Source: Deltaproteobacteria bacterium (GTDB taxonomy: Bacteria > Desulfobacterota > Desulfomonilia > UBA1062). From it: 64,000 bases of DNA. The notes under the pieces are model-generated. The model saw nothing but the letters and a program-made list of their open reading frames with translations. It was not told where the DNA came from and searched no databases. A program made the position numbers and the translations under genes. The stretch lies in NCBI GenBank assembly GCA_018434685.1, contig JAHDOV010000009.1, forward strand, positions 1 to 64,000, written 5' to 3'. Of the stretch, positions 9,197 through 18,497 are shown piece by piece (the stretch's first letter is position 1; every line of letters begins with the position of its first letter).

Positions 9197-10696
9197 ATGG
9201 GTGAGAATAAGGGGAACAATGATCAACTCATAAAAGAGCCGGCCCGGGTACAGAACCAGGTCGCCGAGCTCGACCGGCTTGCCAGTGATTGCAGGCAGAT
9301 GCGAACAGCGCTGAGACAGGTCCAGATGGTGATCGAGAACAGCCCTGCTGTGCTCTTCCGGTGGAGGGCGGCTGAAGGCTGGCCCGTTGAACTGGTGACC
9401 CGCAATGTGCTCCGGTTCGGCTACACACCCGAGGAACTCCTTTCCGGAGCAGTCACCTATGCCATGCTCATACACGCTGACGACCTCGATCGGGTGACAC
9501 ACGAGGTACAGGATTATTCCGACAGCGGCAGCAGCTCTTACCGGCAGGAATACCGGGTGACCACCAAGGGGGGAGAAACCCGCTGGGTGGACGACCGGAC
9601 CGTCATCGAGCGTGACGCAGACGGTCGAATCACTCACTACCAGGCCATTGTCCTTGACATCACCGAGCGCAAACAGACCGAAGAGGCCCTCAGGGAGAGC
9701 GAAGAGCGCCTTAAACTGGCACTCAGCGCATCCAGTGACGGCATCTGGGACTGGGATATCCCTTCCGGAAATGCATTTTTCAGTCCCAGATACTATACCA
9801 TGCTGGGTTATGAACCCTATGAGTTACCCCAGGACTATGCGTCATGGAAAAGTCTCGTTCATCCCGATGATGTCGATCGGGCTGAGAAACACGTCTTGGA
9901 TCATATCAGAAACAACGACGGGAGTTATGCCATTGAGCTCCGCATGGCGACGAAAGCCGGAGATTGGCGCTGGTTTCTCACCCGCGGGATGATTGTTGAG
10001 CGGGATGCCGGCGGTCGCCCGTCCAGGATGGTGGGCACCCATACGGACATCACCAAGCGCAAGCAGGCAGAGGAGTCGCTGCTGCAGAGCGAAACCAAGT
10101 ACCGGTTTCTCACCGAAAAGATGAACGATGTCATCTGGACCACGGACATGAATTTCAACGTAACCTATATCAGCCCCTCCGTAGAAAAGCTCGTGGGATT
10201 CACCCCGGAAGAGTGCAGGCAGATGGCGGCCTGGGAGGCCATAACCCCGCAGTCCTATTCAAAGGTCCTGGATCTCCTGAGCAGTGAGCTCAGGCGCGAA
10301 CAGCAGGAGGGTATGGACCCCGACAGGACCATCACGCTGGAAATGGAGGACTATCACAAGAACGGTTCCACGGTGTGGGTCGAATGCCTTGCCAGCTTTA
10401 TCCGTGATGATGACGGCACTGCTATCGGGGTTCACGGGGTGTCCCGGGATATTACCGAGCGAAGACGGGCTGCCGTCGAGAAAGAACGGCTGATTGGCGA
10501 ACTCCGGCAGGCACTCGCCAATGTCAAGATTCTCAGCGGCATGCTCCCCATCTGTGCCAGCTGCAAAAAGATCCGCGACGACAAGGGCTACTGGAATCAG
10601 CTCGAGAGTTATATCTCAAGTCACTCCGATGTGCTCTTCTCCCACAGCATCTGCCCCGAATGCGCCAGAAAACTCTACCCGGATCTTGTGGATTGA
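9197..10696 (+). CDS. Triple-PAS sensor protein with Cys4 C-terminal motif, no kinase domain
   Basis: 499 residues. A short coiled-coil-like start is followed by three PAS/PAC units, each ending in a D-ITER/ITKRK type linker (about residues 160, 287 and 425). After a helix (AAVEKERLIGELRQALANVK) comes a tail with ICASCKKIRDDKGYW (C453, C456) and SICPECARKLYP (C486, C489), a likely zinc site. This tail is common on PAS proteins of anaerobic proteobacteria but its job is not known. No histidine kinase, GGDEF, EAL or methyl-accepting domain is present, so the output must pass through the tail or a partner. No membrane segment is visible, so it should be cytoplasmic. Confidence 0.9.
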   Translation: MGENKGNNDQLIKEPARVQNQVAELDRLASDCRQMRTALRQVQMVIENSPAVLFRWRAAEGWPVELVTRNVLRFGYTPEELLSGAVTYAMLIHADDLDRVTHEVQDYSDSGSSSYRQEYRVTTKGGETRWVDDRTVIERDADGRITHYQAIVLDITERKQTEEALRESEERLKLALSASSDGIWDWDIPSGNAFFSPRYYTMLGYEPYELPQDYASWKSLVHPDDVDRAEKHVLDHIRNNDGSYAIELRMATKAGDWRWFLTRGMIVERDAGGRPSRMVGTHTDITKRKQAEESLLQSETKYRFLTEKMNDVIWTTDMNFNVTYISPSVEKLVGFTPEECRQMAAWEAITPQSYSKVLDLLSSELRREQQEGMDPDRTITLEMEDYHKNGSTVWVECLASFIRDDDGTAIGVHGVSRDITERRRAAVEKERLIGELRQALANVKILSGMLPICASCKKIRDDKGYWNQLESYISSHSDVLFSHSICPECARKLYPDLVD

Positions 10697-10759
10697 AGGA
10701 AGCGCTCTTCAGTCATGGTACAGTTTCCTGTGCACGCGGAGAAGCTGACCGGGTCATGA

Positions 10760-13309
10760 TCACCTCACCAGTATTGGCAGGCACCGGTCTTCACTGCTCC
10801 GGTCACCGAGCTGGCCGTAGCCGTTATAGCCCCATATCCACAGGGTACCATTGTTCTTTACCGCAAGCGTATGATGGAGCCCGGCAGCGACCTGTGCCCA
10901 GTCTGTATCCGGTCTGATCCGGGTCGGCACATAGATATCCTTTAAGGAATTGATGCCGAGTTGGCCGAAGGCATTCCATCCCCATGTCCAGATGCTCCCT
11001 TCCCTCTTCAGTGCCGCACTGTGGTATTCTCCCGCGCAGACATACGCCCAGCCGGAATCTTTGCCCACACGAACGGGCGAGGATTTGAATACCTTTGTCC
11101 CGTCACCGAGCTGACCCCAGAGATTCGCCCCCCAGGCCCACAGGGTGCCGTCCTGTTTCACTGCCAGCGAGTGTCTCTTGCCTGCTGCGATGGAAACCCA
11201 TGCAGCATCTGATTCGATCAGTCTGGGGGTGGGACTGTCGACCTGAGAGCCGTCACCGAGCTGGCCGAGTTCATTCGAACCCCAGCACCACAACGTCCCG
11301 TCTTTCTTAATGGCCAGGGAGTGGGCCTCTCCGGCCGCAACCAGCTCCCAGTCGAGATCATCCCCGATCCGCACAGGTGTGGTGCTGTAGGTCAGCCCGG
11401 GTGTCCCGAGCTGGCCTTCGGTATTCCTGCCCCAGGCCCACAACGAACCGTCGCTCCTGACGGCCAGGGAATGATGGCTCCCGGCAGCGACGTGCCCCCA
11501 GTCATCCTCTCTTCCCACCCGGACAGGAGACGATGCCTGCCGCATAGTGCCGGTCCCCATCTGACCCGAGGTATTTGAACCCCAGGCCCACAGGGAGCCA
11601 TCAGCCTTCAGGGCGAGGGTATGTGAGCTCCCGCAGGAGACAGCTACCCAGTCTCTCTCAGTTCCGATATGCATGGGAACGGTGCAGCCTGAATGTTGTC
11701 CGTTGCCCATCTGGCCCTGCATGTTCCACCCCCATGCCCAGAGACTGCCGTCGGTCTTGAGTCCCACCGAATGAGAACCCCCTCCGGCCACGGACAACCA
11801 CATGGACTTGATCACGGTGACGGTAACCGAATCGCTGTCCGTGTCACCATCGCTGTCTTGAGCAAGAAAGGTGACTGCATACGTTCCAGCCTTGTCGAAC
11901 ACCACTTCCCCGGGGTCTTCGGCACTGCTCTTGTCTGCCCCTCCCTTGAAATCCCAGGTGAAGGCGATGGGCATGTTTCCGTCCCGGACCGCCCCGGCGA
12001 AAACAGCCGACTCCCCTTCATAGATCCTGAGATCCTGTGCAGGCGAGATAATGGCGGCCCGGGGCTGTGTGTCTTTGGCAACACGAATCGTTGCCAAATC
12101 AGTGCCCGTGTCGCCGTCTGCGTCCGTCACCGTCAAGACCACCCGGAATGTTCCCATGGTGTTGAGCAGTTGTTCGCCAGGGTCCTGTTCAGCAGAGTTT
12201 TCTCCTGCCCCGCCCAGATCCCACTGATAGGTGAGCGGCTCGTTTCCCTCCCGGACAGAGGCCTCAAACTGCACCAGCGCCTTCTCGGTAATCACGAGAC
12301 CGTCTTCAGGACTCATAATGCGGACAACAGGCGTTGTGTCCTTCACAACCGTTACTGTCCGAGTCTCCACACTGACGTCTCCGGTCGCATCGTCCGCACT
12401 GAAGATAACCCGATAGGTTCCGGGAGAAGAAAAGACAATCCTGCCCGGAGACAGCCCGGAGAAATCAGGAGCGACCCCCTCAAAACTCCAGACAAGGTTC
12501 AGCGGTTCGTCACCGCCCTGGACAGCCCCCTGGAACTCCAGGGAATCACCCTCCAGGACGGTGGGGTCGTTCAGGGGAGAAACAATCTTCGCCACGGGTT
12601 TCGTGTCATTCCGCACACGAATCTCCAGGGAATCGGCACAGCGGTCTCCATTCGCATCCTCGACGGTGAAGGTCACGAGGTGCACGCCCGGGGTCTGAAT
12701 GACGACCCTGCCCGGATCTTTCTTGCTGGACTTAGGCGCTGCAGCGCCCAAGTCCCAGGAATACCTCAACGGTCCGTTCCCCCCTGCTACCGATCCTTTG
12801 AAGACGAGGGGCTGACCCTGGAAGACAGCCGTGTTCCTTTCCGGGGATTCTATCGTTGCTGTGGGAATGTTCTTGCTGACCTCAACGATCACGGAGTCAC
12901 AGCCGGTATCTCCGTCACGGTCGCGCGCACACACCTGTACCGGGAATGTACCTGCCTCGTTAAAGGTGATGCGGCCCGGATCCTCTCTGTCGGAGCGCCC
13001 GTGGCTGTTACCGAAATCCCACACGCACACCACAGGCTCGTTGCCGCCGGTTATGGTTGCAGCAAAGGATACGGCCTCGCCTTCCTTGATGAGAGTATCA
13101 TTCCGCAACGCATCGATAACGACCCGTGGCGAGGTGTCTTCGATCACCTCGATCATCCGGGTATCGCTTGCAGCTGTGTCCTCGCGTATGACTTTTTCTT
13201 CACCAGGTGTTGAGGGCTGCTCGGTGCCTTGCGAACAGGAGACGAGGACCGGCACAAGCAGCATGAGGATCCATACCTTTCGTGAGAGCCTTGCCCGAAC
13301 TGATTTCAT
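10760..13309 (-). CDS. Lipoprotein with five PKD-like domains and a seven-repeat RCC1 propeller
   Basis: 849 residues from the ATG at 13309, chosen because a signal sequence with lipobox (VPVLVSC) follows at once; the frame is open 63 bases further up. After a short linker come five PKD/Ig-like repeats of about 90 residues, each with the pattern Y/V-x-W-D-F/L-G and DPGRI..F..GTY.V. Then follow seven RCC1-type repeats of about 50 residues, each carrying H-S/T-L-A-V/L-K..G-S/T-L-W-A-W-G-x-N and G-Q-L/M-G. Seven repeats make a closed seven-bladed beta-propeller. It is probably a surface-exposed binding protein; the ligand is unknown. A -10-like TATAAT lies upstream on the minus strand. Confidence 0.93.
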   Translation of the reverse strand: MKSVRARLSRKVWILMLLVPVLVSCSQGTEQPSTPGEEKVIREDTAASDTRMIEVIEDTSPRVVIDALRNDTLIKEGEAVSFAATITGGNEPVVCVWDFGNSHGRSDREDPGRITFNEAGTFPVQVCARDRDGDTGCDSVIVEVSKNIPTATIESPERNTAVFQGQPLVFKGSVAGGNGPLRYSWDLGAAAPKSSKKDPGRVVIQTPGVHLVTFTVEDANGDRCADSLEIRVRNDTKPVAKIVSPLNDPTVLEGDSLEFQGAVQGGDEPLNLVWSFEGVAPDFSGLSPGRIVFSSPGTYRVIFSADDATGDVSVETRTVTVVKDTTPVVRIMSPEDGLVITEKALVQFEASVREGNEPLTYQWDLGGAGENSAEQDPGEQLLNTMGTFRVVLTVTDADGDTGTDLATIRVAKDTQPRAAIISPAQDLRIYEGESAVFAGAVRDGNMPIAFTWDFKGGADKSSAEDPGEVVFDKAGTYAVTFLAQDSDGDTDSDSVTVTVIKSMWLSVAGGGSHSVGLKTDGSLWAWGWNMQGQMGNGQHSGCTVPMHIGTERDWVAVSCGSSHTLALKADGSLWAWGSNTSGQMGTGTMRQASSPVRVGREDDWGHVAAGSHHSLAVRSDGSLWAWGRNTEGQLGTPGLTYSTTPVRIGDDLDWELVAAGEAHSLAIKKDGTLWCWGSNELGQLGDGSQVDSPTPRLIESDAAWVSIAAGKRHSLAVKQDGTLWAWGANLWGQLGDGTKVFKSSPVRVGKDSGWAYVCAGEYHSAALKREGSIWTWGWNAFGQLGINSLKDIYVPTRIRPDTDWAQVAAGLHHTLAVKNNGTLWIWGYNGYGQLGDRSSEDRCLPILVR

Positions 13310-13387
13310 AACAGTGGTTCTCTTGAACCTTCCCCCCGGCACGATCATAACAGCACAACATAATGAGATCAAACATGAATCGTTTGT

Positions 13388-13393
13388 ATTATA
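13388..13393 (-). promoter_or_regulatory. Perfect -10 box (TATAAT) upstream of the PKD/RCC1 gene
   Basis: Read on the minus strand, TATAAT lies about 79 bases before the ATG at 13309. No convincing -35 hexamer is found at 16-18 bases, so this is a partial promoter match. Confidence 0.4.
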
Positions 13394-13696
13394 CCCTAAA
13401 AACAGCCGCTTGTGTATTGAATAAACCAGATATCCCGGCCGGCAAAAGAATCTTCTTATCGAGACACTCTCCGGTTCCGGGGGGTCAAGGGCTTGTCCCG
13501 GGGTCTATGCCATTGATTTATCCTTTGTCCTGCTTACCTTTAAGGTTATGTCATCAGGGGCAAGACCTTATTGCATACGCAGGCACGAAGCTGATCAGCA
13601 CAGCAATTAGCCGATCTTCTGAATGCCTTAAAACGCACTGCACCATATTGTATTCATACAGGAATAACGTATCTTGAACTTGAGGGAGAGACAGAC
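13394..13696. other. Intergenic region before the radical SAM/ABC/sugar-phosphate array
   Basis: No coding sequence supported on either strand. It presumably holds the promoter of the long array starting at 13697. A weak TTGTAT-16-TATCTT arrangement just upstream of the GTG is the only hint. I could not recognise a riboswitch. Confidence 0.4.
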
Positions 13697-14764
13697 GTGC
13701 ACTGGCAGATCAATCCGAAGATCGATAACATTCTCACCAAGGCGCAGGATCTGGCCGGCCTCGAGGAGTCAGAGGCCTGTGCCCTCCTGCGGTTGAACCT
13801 GGAGAGCCGGGAGGTCTATGCCCTCATGGAAACGGCCAACCGTATCTCGCGGGAACTCTTCGGCCAGAAAGGGGAAACCCACTTCCATATCGGGGTGAAT
13901 GTGGAGCCCTGCCCTTTCAACTGCCGGTTCTGCTCGCTGGCAGCAACTGCCGGGGTATTCCATGAATCAATCGAATTCAGTGAAGACGAGATCGTATCCT
14001 GGGCACGGTCAGCCCAGGCATGCTCTGCAGATGCCATCAATGTCATGACCACGGGCACGTACGAACTGGCCAGTCTCATGGAACTGGCCCGGGTACTCAA
14101 GACAGAGGTAAACACACCGCTCGTCGCCAATACCCGCGACATAAGCCACCGGGAGGGCGAACAACTCCTGGATGCAGGCTTTTCAGGGTTCTACCATGCC
14201 CTGAGACTCGGCGAGGGAAGAGATACGCCATTTACGGTTGAAAAGCGCCTGCACACCATCGAGGTGATCAGGGATGTGGGACTCTTGTGGATGAACTGCG
14301 TGGAACCGGTCGGTCCCGAGCACAGCCCCGAAGAAATCGCACACCTCATGGTTCTTGCACGGAAACATGGGGCAACGTACAGCGGGGTCATGCGGAGAGT
14401 CAATTTCCCAGGGTCCCCGCTTGAGTCCGTGGGAATGATATCCGAGCGGGAACTTGCACGGATGGTCGCGGTGAGCAGGCTTGTCATGGGCAATATCCCC
14501 AAGGCACACTGCACCCACGAACCCCACAGTGCATCCCTTCTGGCAGGCGCGAACCTGTTCTTTCCGGAGGTAGGCGCAAGCCCCCGGGACCGTATCGCCG
14601 ACACAGGCAAAGGACGGGGCAGGAGTGTGGACATGTGCCGGCGCCTTTTTACGGAGATGGGCTTAAACCCTGATCTTCCCTCCAACTGCTTTGGACACAG
14701 AGACTCGCGGGAAACAGACCCCGCGCTACCCATAAGGATTAAACGGATGAACAGCCTGGCCTAG
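13697..14764 (+). CDS. BioB-like radical SAM enzyme of unknown substrate
   Basis: 355 residues from a GTG start preceded by GAGGGAGA. The radical SAM cluster motif is C-x3-C-x2-C in EPCPFNCRFCS (about residue 74). The remainder follows the biotin synthase/HydE/PylB group, with MTTGTYELASL, NCVEPVGPEHSPEEI and a BATS-like C-terminus (SLLAGANLFFPEVGASPRDR). It is not a clear biotin synthase: the usual CPEDCKYCPQ motif is replaced and no biotin genes are near. The gene lies 23 bases before a NitT/TauT-type ABC importer, which suggests that the enzyme modifies or builds a compound that the importer brings in. It should act in the anaerobic cytoplasm with a [4Fe-4S] cluster. Confidence 0.88.
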   Translation: MHWQINPKIDNILTKAQDLAGLEESEACALLRLNLESREVYALMETANRISRELFGQKGETHFHIGVNVEPCPFNCRFCSLAATAGVFHESIEFSEDEIVSWARSAQACSADAINVMTTGTYELASLMELARVLKTEVNTPLVANTRDISHREGEQLLDAGFSGFYHALRLGEGRDTPFTVEKRLHTIEVIRDVGLLWMNCVEPVGPEHSPEEIAHLMVLARKHGATYSGVMRRVNFPGSPLESVGMISERELARMVAVSRLVMGNIPKAHCTHEPHSASLLAGANLFFPEVGASPRDRIADTGKGRGRSVDMCRRLFTEMGLNPDLPSNCFGHRDSRETDPALPIRIKRMNSLA

Positions 14765-14787
14765 CAGGAACCAGGCCCGGGATACGC

Positions 14788-15819
14788 ATGGATCGTATGC
14801 AGGAAGATACCTGGGGAACGATATCTCTGAAGAACGCCGTAAAAAAGACGTCGTGGCGCTGGGCGGCAGTGTGCCTCCTTGTCATGTCAGGCATCCCTAC
14901 GCTTTCCCCGGCAGCCCTGTGCCAGGATTACCGGGTCGGAACGTGGAAGACCCCGCAGACCATCCAGCCGTTCTTCTACGAGCACTACCTGTCATCAACG
15001 CAGCACGTAGAGGTGTACTCGTTCACCAATCCAGCAGACCAGAAGCTGGCCCTGCTTGCCGGGAGCCTCGACATGTGCGGCACAACCCTGTCATTGGCCA
15101 TTCATGCCGCCTCCCGGGGCGAGCCGGTCGTGGTGGTCTCGTCGCTCTGCAATAAATGCTCTGCCCTGGTGGTGAAGAAAGACGGCCCGATCACGTCTGT
15201 GGCTGAGCTGAGGGGCAGACGCATCGGCTATGTGCCCGGCACCATGCACGAGATACTCCTGAGGGAGACCCTCTCCCAGGCAGGCATCAACCCTGATACC
15301 GAGGCCAGGCTGACACGGGTGGACTTTTTCGATATGGGGATTGCCCTTGCAGGAGGGGGCATCGACGCATTCCTGTCCGGTGAACCCTTCCCGTCGCTCG
15401 CTTCACGGGAAGGATATGGGATTATCCTGGCATATCCATATTTCGAGGACACCATCGGAACCATCAATGCCGGGATGCTCGTGACGCAGCAGGCCATCCG
15501 GAACAATCCCGGCATGGTTCATGACCTGGTGAAGGCACATGCCCTGGCAACCGAATATCTTGCCACGCACAAACAACAGTGGCTCGAGCAGGCCTCCACC
15601 TTCGGCACCAGTATCGAGGTGCTCGAAATGGCGGTCCCCAACATGGAGCTTGCCTGGTACATGGACGAGACCTTTGTTGCAAGAGCGCGCGCCCTGGGAG
15701 AGAGGATGCAGAAACTCGGGCTCATCGACAATCAGCCGGACTATGACCGGCTCTTTGACCTGTCGTTTGTCCGGACGGTACAGGAAGATATCCGGCTGGA
15801 CAAGACAGCCGGCCAGTGA
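14788..15819 (+). CDS. NitT/TauT-type ABC transporter substrate-binding protein
   Basis: 343 residues with an unusually long N-terminus (about 20 residues) before a hydrophobic signal (WAAVCLLVMSGIPTLSPA), then a periplasmic domain of the NMT1/SsuA class. Visible family segments are YRVGTWKTPQTIQPFF, LLAGSLDMCG, VAELRGRRIGYVPGTMHE and the late AWYMDETF. The ligand cannot be read from sequence; relatives bind taurine, sulfonates, nitrate, or the thiamin pyrimidine. It is followed ten bases later by its permease. Confidence 0.92.
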   Translation: MDRMQEDTWGTISLKNAVKKTSWRWAAVCLLVMSGIPTLSPAALCQDYRVGTWKTPQTIQPFFYEHYLSSTQHVEVYSFTNPADQKLALLAGSLDMCGTTLSLAIHAASRGEPVVVVSSLCNKCSALVVKKDGPITSVAELRGRRIGYVPGTMHEILLRETLSQAGINPDTEARLTRVDFFDMGIALAGGGIDAFLSGEPFPSLASREGYGIILAYPYFEDTIGTINAGMLVTQQAIRNNPGMVHDLVKAHALATEYLATHKQQWLEQASTFGTSIEVLEMAVPNMELAWYMDETFVARARALGERMQKLGLIDNQPDYDRLFDLSFVRTVQEDIRLDKTAGQ

Positions 15820-15829
15820 GGCAGGGCAT

Positions 15830-16624
15830 ATGAACAGGAGTGCTGCACTAACCGGATCACTGCTGCCATGGATTATCCCCGCCCTTGCCGTGATCCTCTG
15901 GACCGTATTGACCAAAACCGGAATAATCCCCGGCTATCTCCTGCCGGCTCCGACCGAGATCATCCGCACCGGGTATTTCTATATCTTCGGGGAGCCCGGC
16001 CAGGCCCCGTATGCCGGCCGTTTCGTCGGTGATGCACTCGCTTCGGTATCCCGGGTCTTCCTGGGATTCTTCCTTGCAACCCTTGCAGGTTTTCCCCTGG
16101 GGATCATTTCCGGCCGCGTGTCCCCGGTCCATTCGTTGTTCAATACTGTTATCAACTCGCTCAGGGCTGTTCCGGGCATTACCTGGCTGCCCCTTGCCCT
16201 CGTATGGTTCGGCATCGGCATGAAAACCACGGTCTTCCTCGTCGCCCTGGCTGCGTTCTTCCCGATCTACCTCAACACCCTTTCCGGCGCACGGGGGATC
16301 AACCCGCAGTTGCTCAGGGCAGGTGCCATGATGGGTGTGGGAAGGCTAAGAGGGAGTTTCAGCATCCTTATCCCCTCCTGCATGCCGCATATCATAACAG
16401 GATTACGCCTCGGCCTGGGCATCTCGTGGGCGTATCTCGTCCTGGGGGAACTGACCGGCGTACCCGACGGTCTTGGCGCGGTGATCATGGATGCCCGCAT
16501 GCTGGGCCGGGTAGACATGATCATCGTGGGTATGATCCTGATCGCTATAGTCGGCAGAACCAGCGATGTGCTCCTCGTGGCAGCACTCAAGGGTTCCCTG
16601 AGAAGTGCACGGAGGATGGCCTGA
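15830..16624 (+). CDS. NitT/TauT-type ABC transporter permease
   Basis: 264 residues from ATG 15830, directly after the binding-protein gene. Five to six hydrophobic segments are visible, with LLPAPTEII near the first helix as in SsuC/TauC, and the EAA-type cytoplasmic loop that contacts the ATPase: RAGAMMGVGRLRGSFSILIP. The reading frame is open further upstream inside the binding-protein gene, but that part is not a permease. It lies three bases before the ATPase gene. Confidence 0.94.
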   Translation: MNRSAALTGSLLPWIIPALAVILWTVLTKTGIIPGYLLPAPTEIIRTGYFYIFGEPGQAPYAGRFVGDALASVSRVFLGFFLATLAGFPLGIISGRVSPVHSLFNTVINSLRAVPGITWLPLALVWFGIGMKTTVFLVALAAFFPIYLNTLSGARGINPQLLRAGAMMGVGRLRGSFSILIPSCMPHIITGLRLGLGISWAYLVLGELTGVPDGLGAVIMDARMLGRVDMIIVGMILIAIVGRTSDVLLVAALKGSLRSARRMA

Positions 16625-16627
16625 GCA

Positions 16628-17482
16628 ATGAAGACTGACCATACAGCATGGTATAATGCCAATGGACAGGCCGGGGCTCTCCTGGAGGTGAGTCACCTGT
16701 CCAAGTCGTATGACATGAACGGCTCGCAGCAGGTGATCCTGGAGAACATCAGCCTCTGCGCTGCCCCCTCGGAGATGGTCTGTATCGTGGGCAGGAGCGG
16801 ATGCGGCAAGACCACCCTGCTCAATATCCTCGCAGGATTCGATACCCCGAGTTCCGGCAGTGCTGTTATGAATGGAGAACTCATCCGGAGACCCGGGCCT
16901 GACCGGTGCGTTGTCTTCCAGGAGGACACGCTGTTCCCCTGGCTGACCGTGCAGGAAAACATTGCCTTCGGCCTGAAGGGAATCCTGAAAAATCCCTACC
17001 GGAAACGAGAAGTTGACCGTTTTCTCGAGCTTGTGGGCCTTGAGAATTTCCGGTATTATCTCCCCGGGGAGATCTCGGGCGGCATGAAACAGCGGGTGGC
17101 CCTTGCCCGGGTACTCATAATTCGGCCCCAGGTTCTGCTCATGGACGAGCCCTTTGCATCGCTGGATTACCACACCCGCAGGCAGATGCAGGACCTGCTC
17201 ATCTCATTATGGGAAGACCTGGGTCATACGGTGATCTTCGTAACCCACGATATCGATGAGGCCATCACCCTGGCGGACGAGATCGTGATCATGGAGACGG
17301 CACCGGGCAGGATCCGGGAAAAGCTAACGGTTCCCCTGGCGAGACCGAGGAAGGCCGAGCAGAGCGATTACATCTTCTTCAGAAAAAAGATCCTGGGCAT
17401 GTATGAGAATCCGGGAAACGTCAGGGGCAGTGATGGAAACCGGCAGGATGAACCAAGAACGCAGTTCAATGGAGGCAGATGA
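16628..17482 (+). CDS. NitT/TauT-type ABC transporter ATPase
   Basis: 284 residues. Walker A is GRSGCGKTT (about 56-64), Q-loop VVFQEDTLFPW, signature ISGGMKQRVALAR, Walker B VLLMDEPFASLD and switch histidine FVTHDIDEA. It powers uptake through the adjacent permease. The gene overlaps the next (glucokinase) by four bases, ATGA, so translation of importer and sugar-phosphate genes is physically coupled. Confidence 0.96.
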   Translation: MKTDHTAWYNANGQAGALLEVSHLSKSYDMNGSQQVILENISLCAAPSEMVCIVGRSGCGKTTLLNILAGFDTPSSGSAVMNGELIRRPGPDRCVVFQEDTLFPWLTVQENIAFGLKGILKNPYRKREVDRFLELVGLENFRYYLPGEISGGMKQRVALARVLIIRPQVLLMDEPFASLDYHTRRQMQDLLISLWEDLGHTVIFVTHDIDEAITLADEIVIMETAPGRIREKLTVPLARPRKAEQSDYIFFRKKILGMYENPGNVRGSDGNRQDEPRTQFNGGR

Positions 17483-18495
17483 GTATGCTTATTGCAGGTG
17501 ATGTAGGCGGAACCAAGACCACCCTGGTCATCTATGAGATCTCCGGTGACACGGTGCATCCCGTGGTGGAGGCGACTCTGCCCAGCGCGCAGTACCACAG
17601 CCTGGCATCCCTTGTCTCGGAGTTCCTCCAGAACAGCGGCATGAAGCCGGAGCATGCGGTCTTCGGCGTTGCAGGTCCGGTGATAGGATCACGGGCGACA
17701 ATCACGAACCTGCCCTGGACACTCGATGAAGACTCTCTCACGCGAGACCTTGCCCTGCGTTCGGTCAGGCTCATCAACGACCTTCAGGCAATTGCATACG
17801 GGATTCCCGAACTTGGCAGGGAAGACCTCTACACCCTCAATAAGGGCGAGCGAATTCCTCATGGTCCTATGGCGGTTATTGCCCCGGGAACCGGGCTGGG
17901 CGAGGCCTATATCACGTGGGAGGGGTCGCGCCACCATGCCCATGCCTCAGAGGGAGGGCACTGCGACTTTGGACCGAGGTCAGAGCTCGAGATCGAACTG
18001 CTTTCCTGTCTGCTCGAGCAGCACGGCCACGTCAGCTATGAACGTATCTGCTCCGGCATGGGCCTGCCCAATATCTACGAATTTCTCAGGGACAAGGACC
18101 ATTACGAGGAGCCCATCTGGCTTTCCCGCCTTATCTCAAAGGCGGATGACCGGACCGCGGCAATCGTACAGACAGCCCTCGATCCCGGAATCTCCTGCGA
18201 GCTGTGCACAAAGACCCTGGAACTCTTCCTCTCCATCCTCGGCGCAGAGACTGGCAACCTCGCCCTGAAGGTCATGGCCACCGGCGGGGTATACCTGGGT
18301 GGGGGAATACCCCCGAAGATCCTGCCCGCCTTTGCAGACAGCACCTTCATGGAGTCCTTCATCCGGAAGGGGCGCCTGTCCCCGGCTCTCGAACGGATGC
18401 CTGTCCACGTGATCCTCAATCCCCTGGTGGGGCTCATGGGCGCGGCATCCTTCGGCCTGTCGTCTCTCCACGAGGCCGAACGCGAGGGGGCATGA
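17479..18495 (+). CDS. glk: Glucokinase
   Basis: 338 residues; phosphorylates glucose with ATP in the cytoplasm. The ATP-binding loop is [14 protein letters not shown] at the N-terminus. The sugar-site segments are [40 protein letters not shown] and the His-rich [15 protein letters not shown], as in E. coli-type Glk (ROK-independent). Two starts are possible: ATG 17479, which overlaps the ABC gene, and ATG 17485, which is better spaced from GGAGG. It provides glucose-6-phosphate to the zwf, pgl and gnd genes of this window. Confidence 0.93.
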   Translation: MSMLIAGDVGGTKTTLVIYEISGDTVHPVVEATLPSAQYHSLASLVSEFLQNSGMKPEHAVFGVAGPVIGSRATITNLPWTLDEDSLTRDLALRSVRLINDLQAIAYGIPELGREDLYTLNKGERIPHGPMAVIAPGTGLGEAYITWEGSRHHAHASEGGHCDFGPRSELEIELLSCLLEQHGHVSYERICSGMGLPNIYEFLRDKDHYEEPIWLSRLISKADDRTAAIVQTALDPGISCELCTKTLELFLSILGAETGNLALKVMATGGVYLGGGIPPKILPAFADSTFMESFIRKGRLSPALERMPVHVILNPLVGLMGAASFGLSSLHEAEREGA

Positions 18496-18497
18496 GC

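Noticed and set aside
11693-13213. Long plus-strand open frame opposite the PKD/RCC1 gene
   Set aside because: It is the antisense of a clear repeat protein and its translation has no domain features; it arises from GC-rich codon use.
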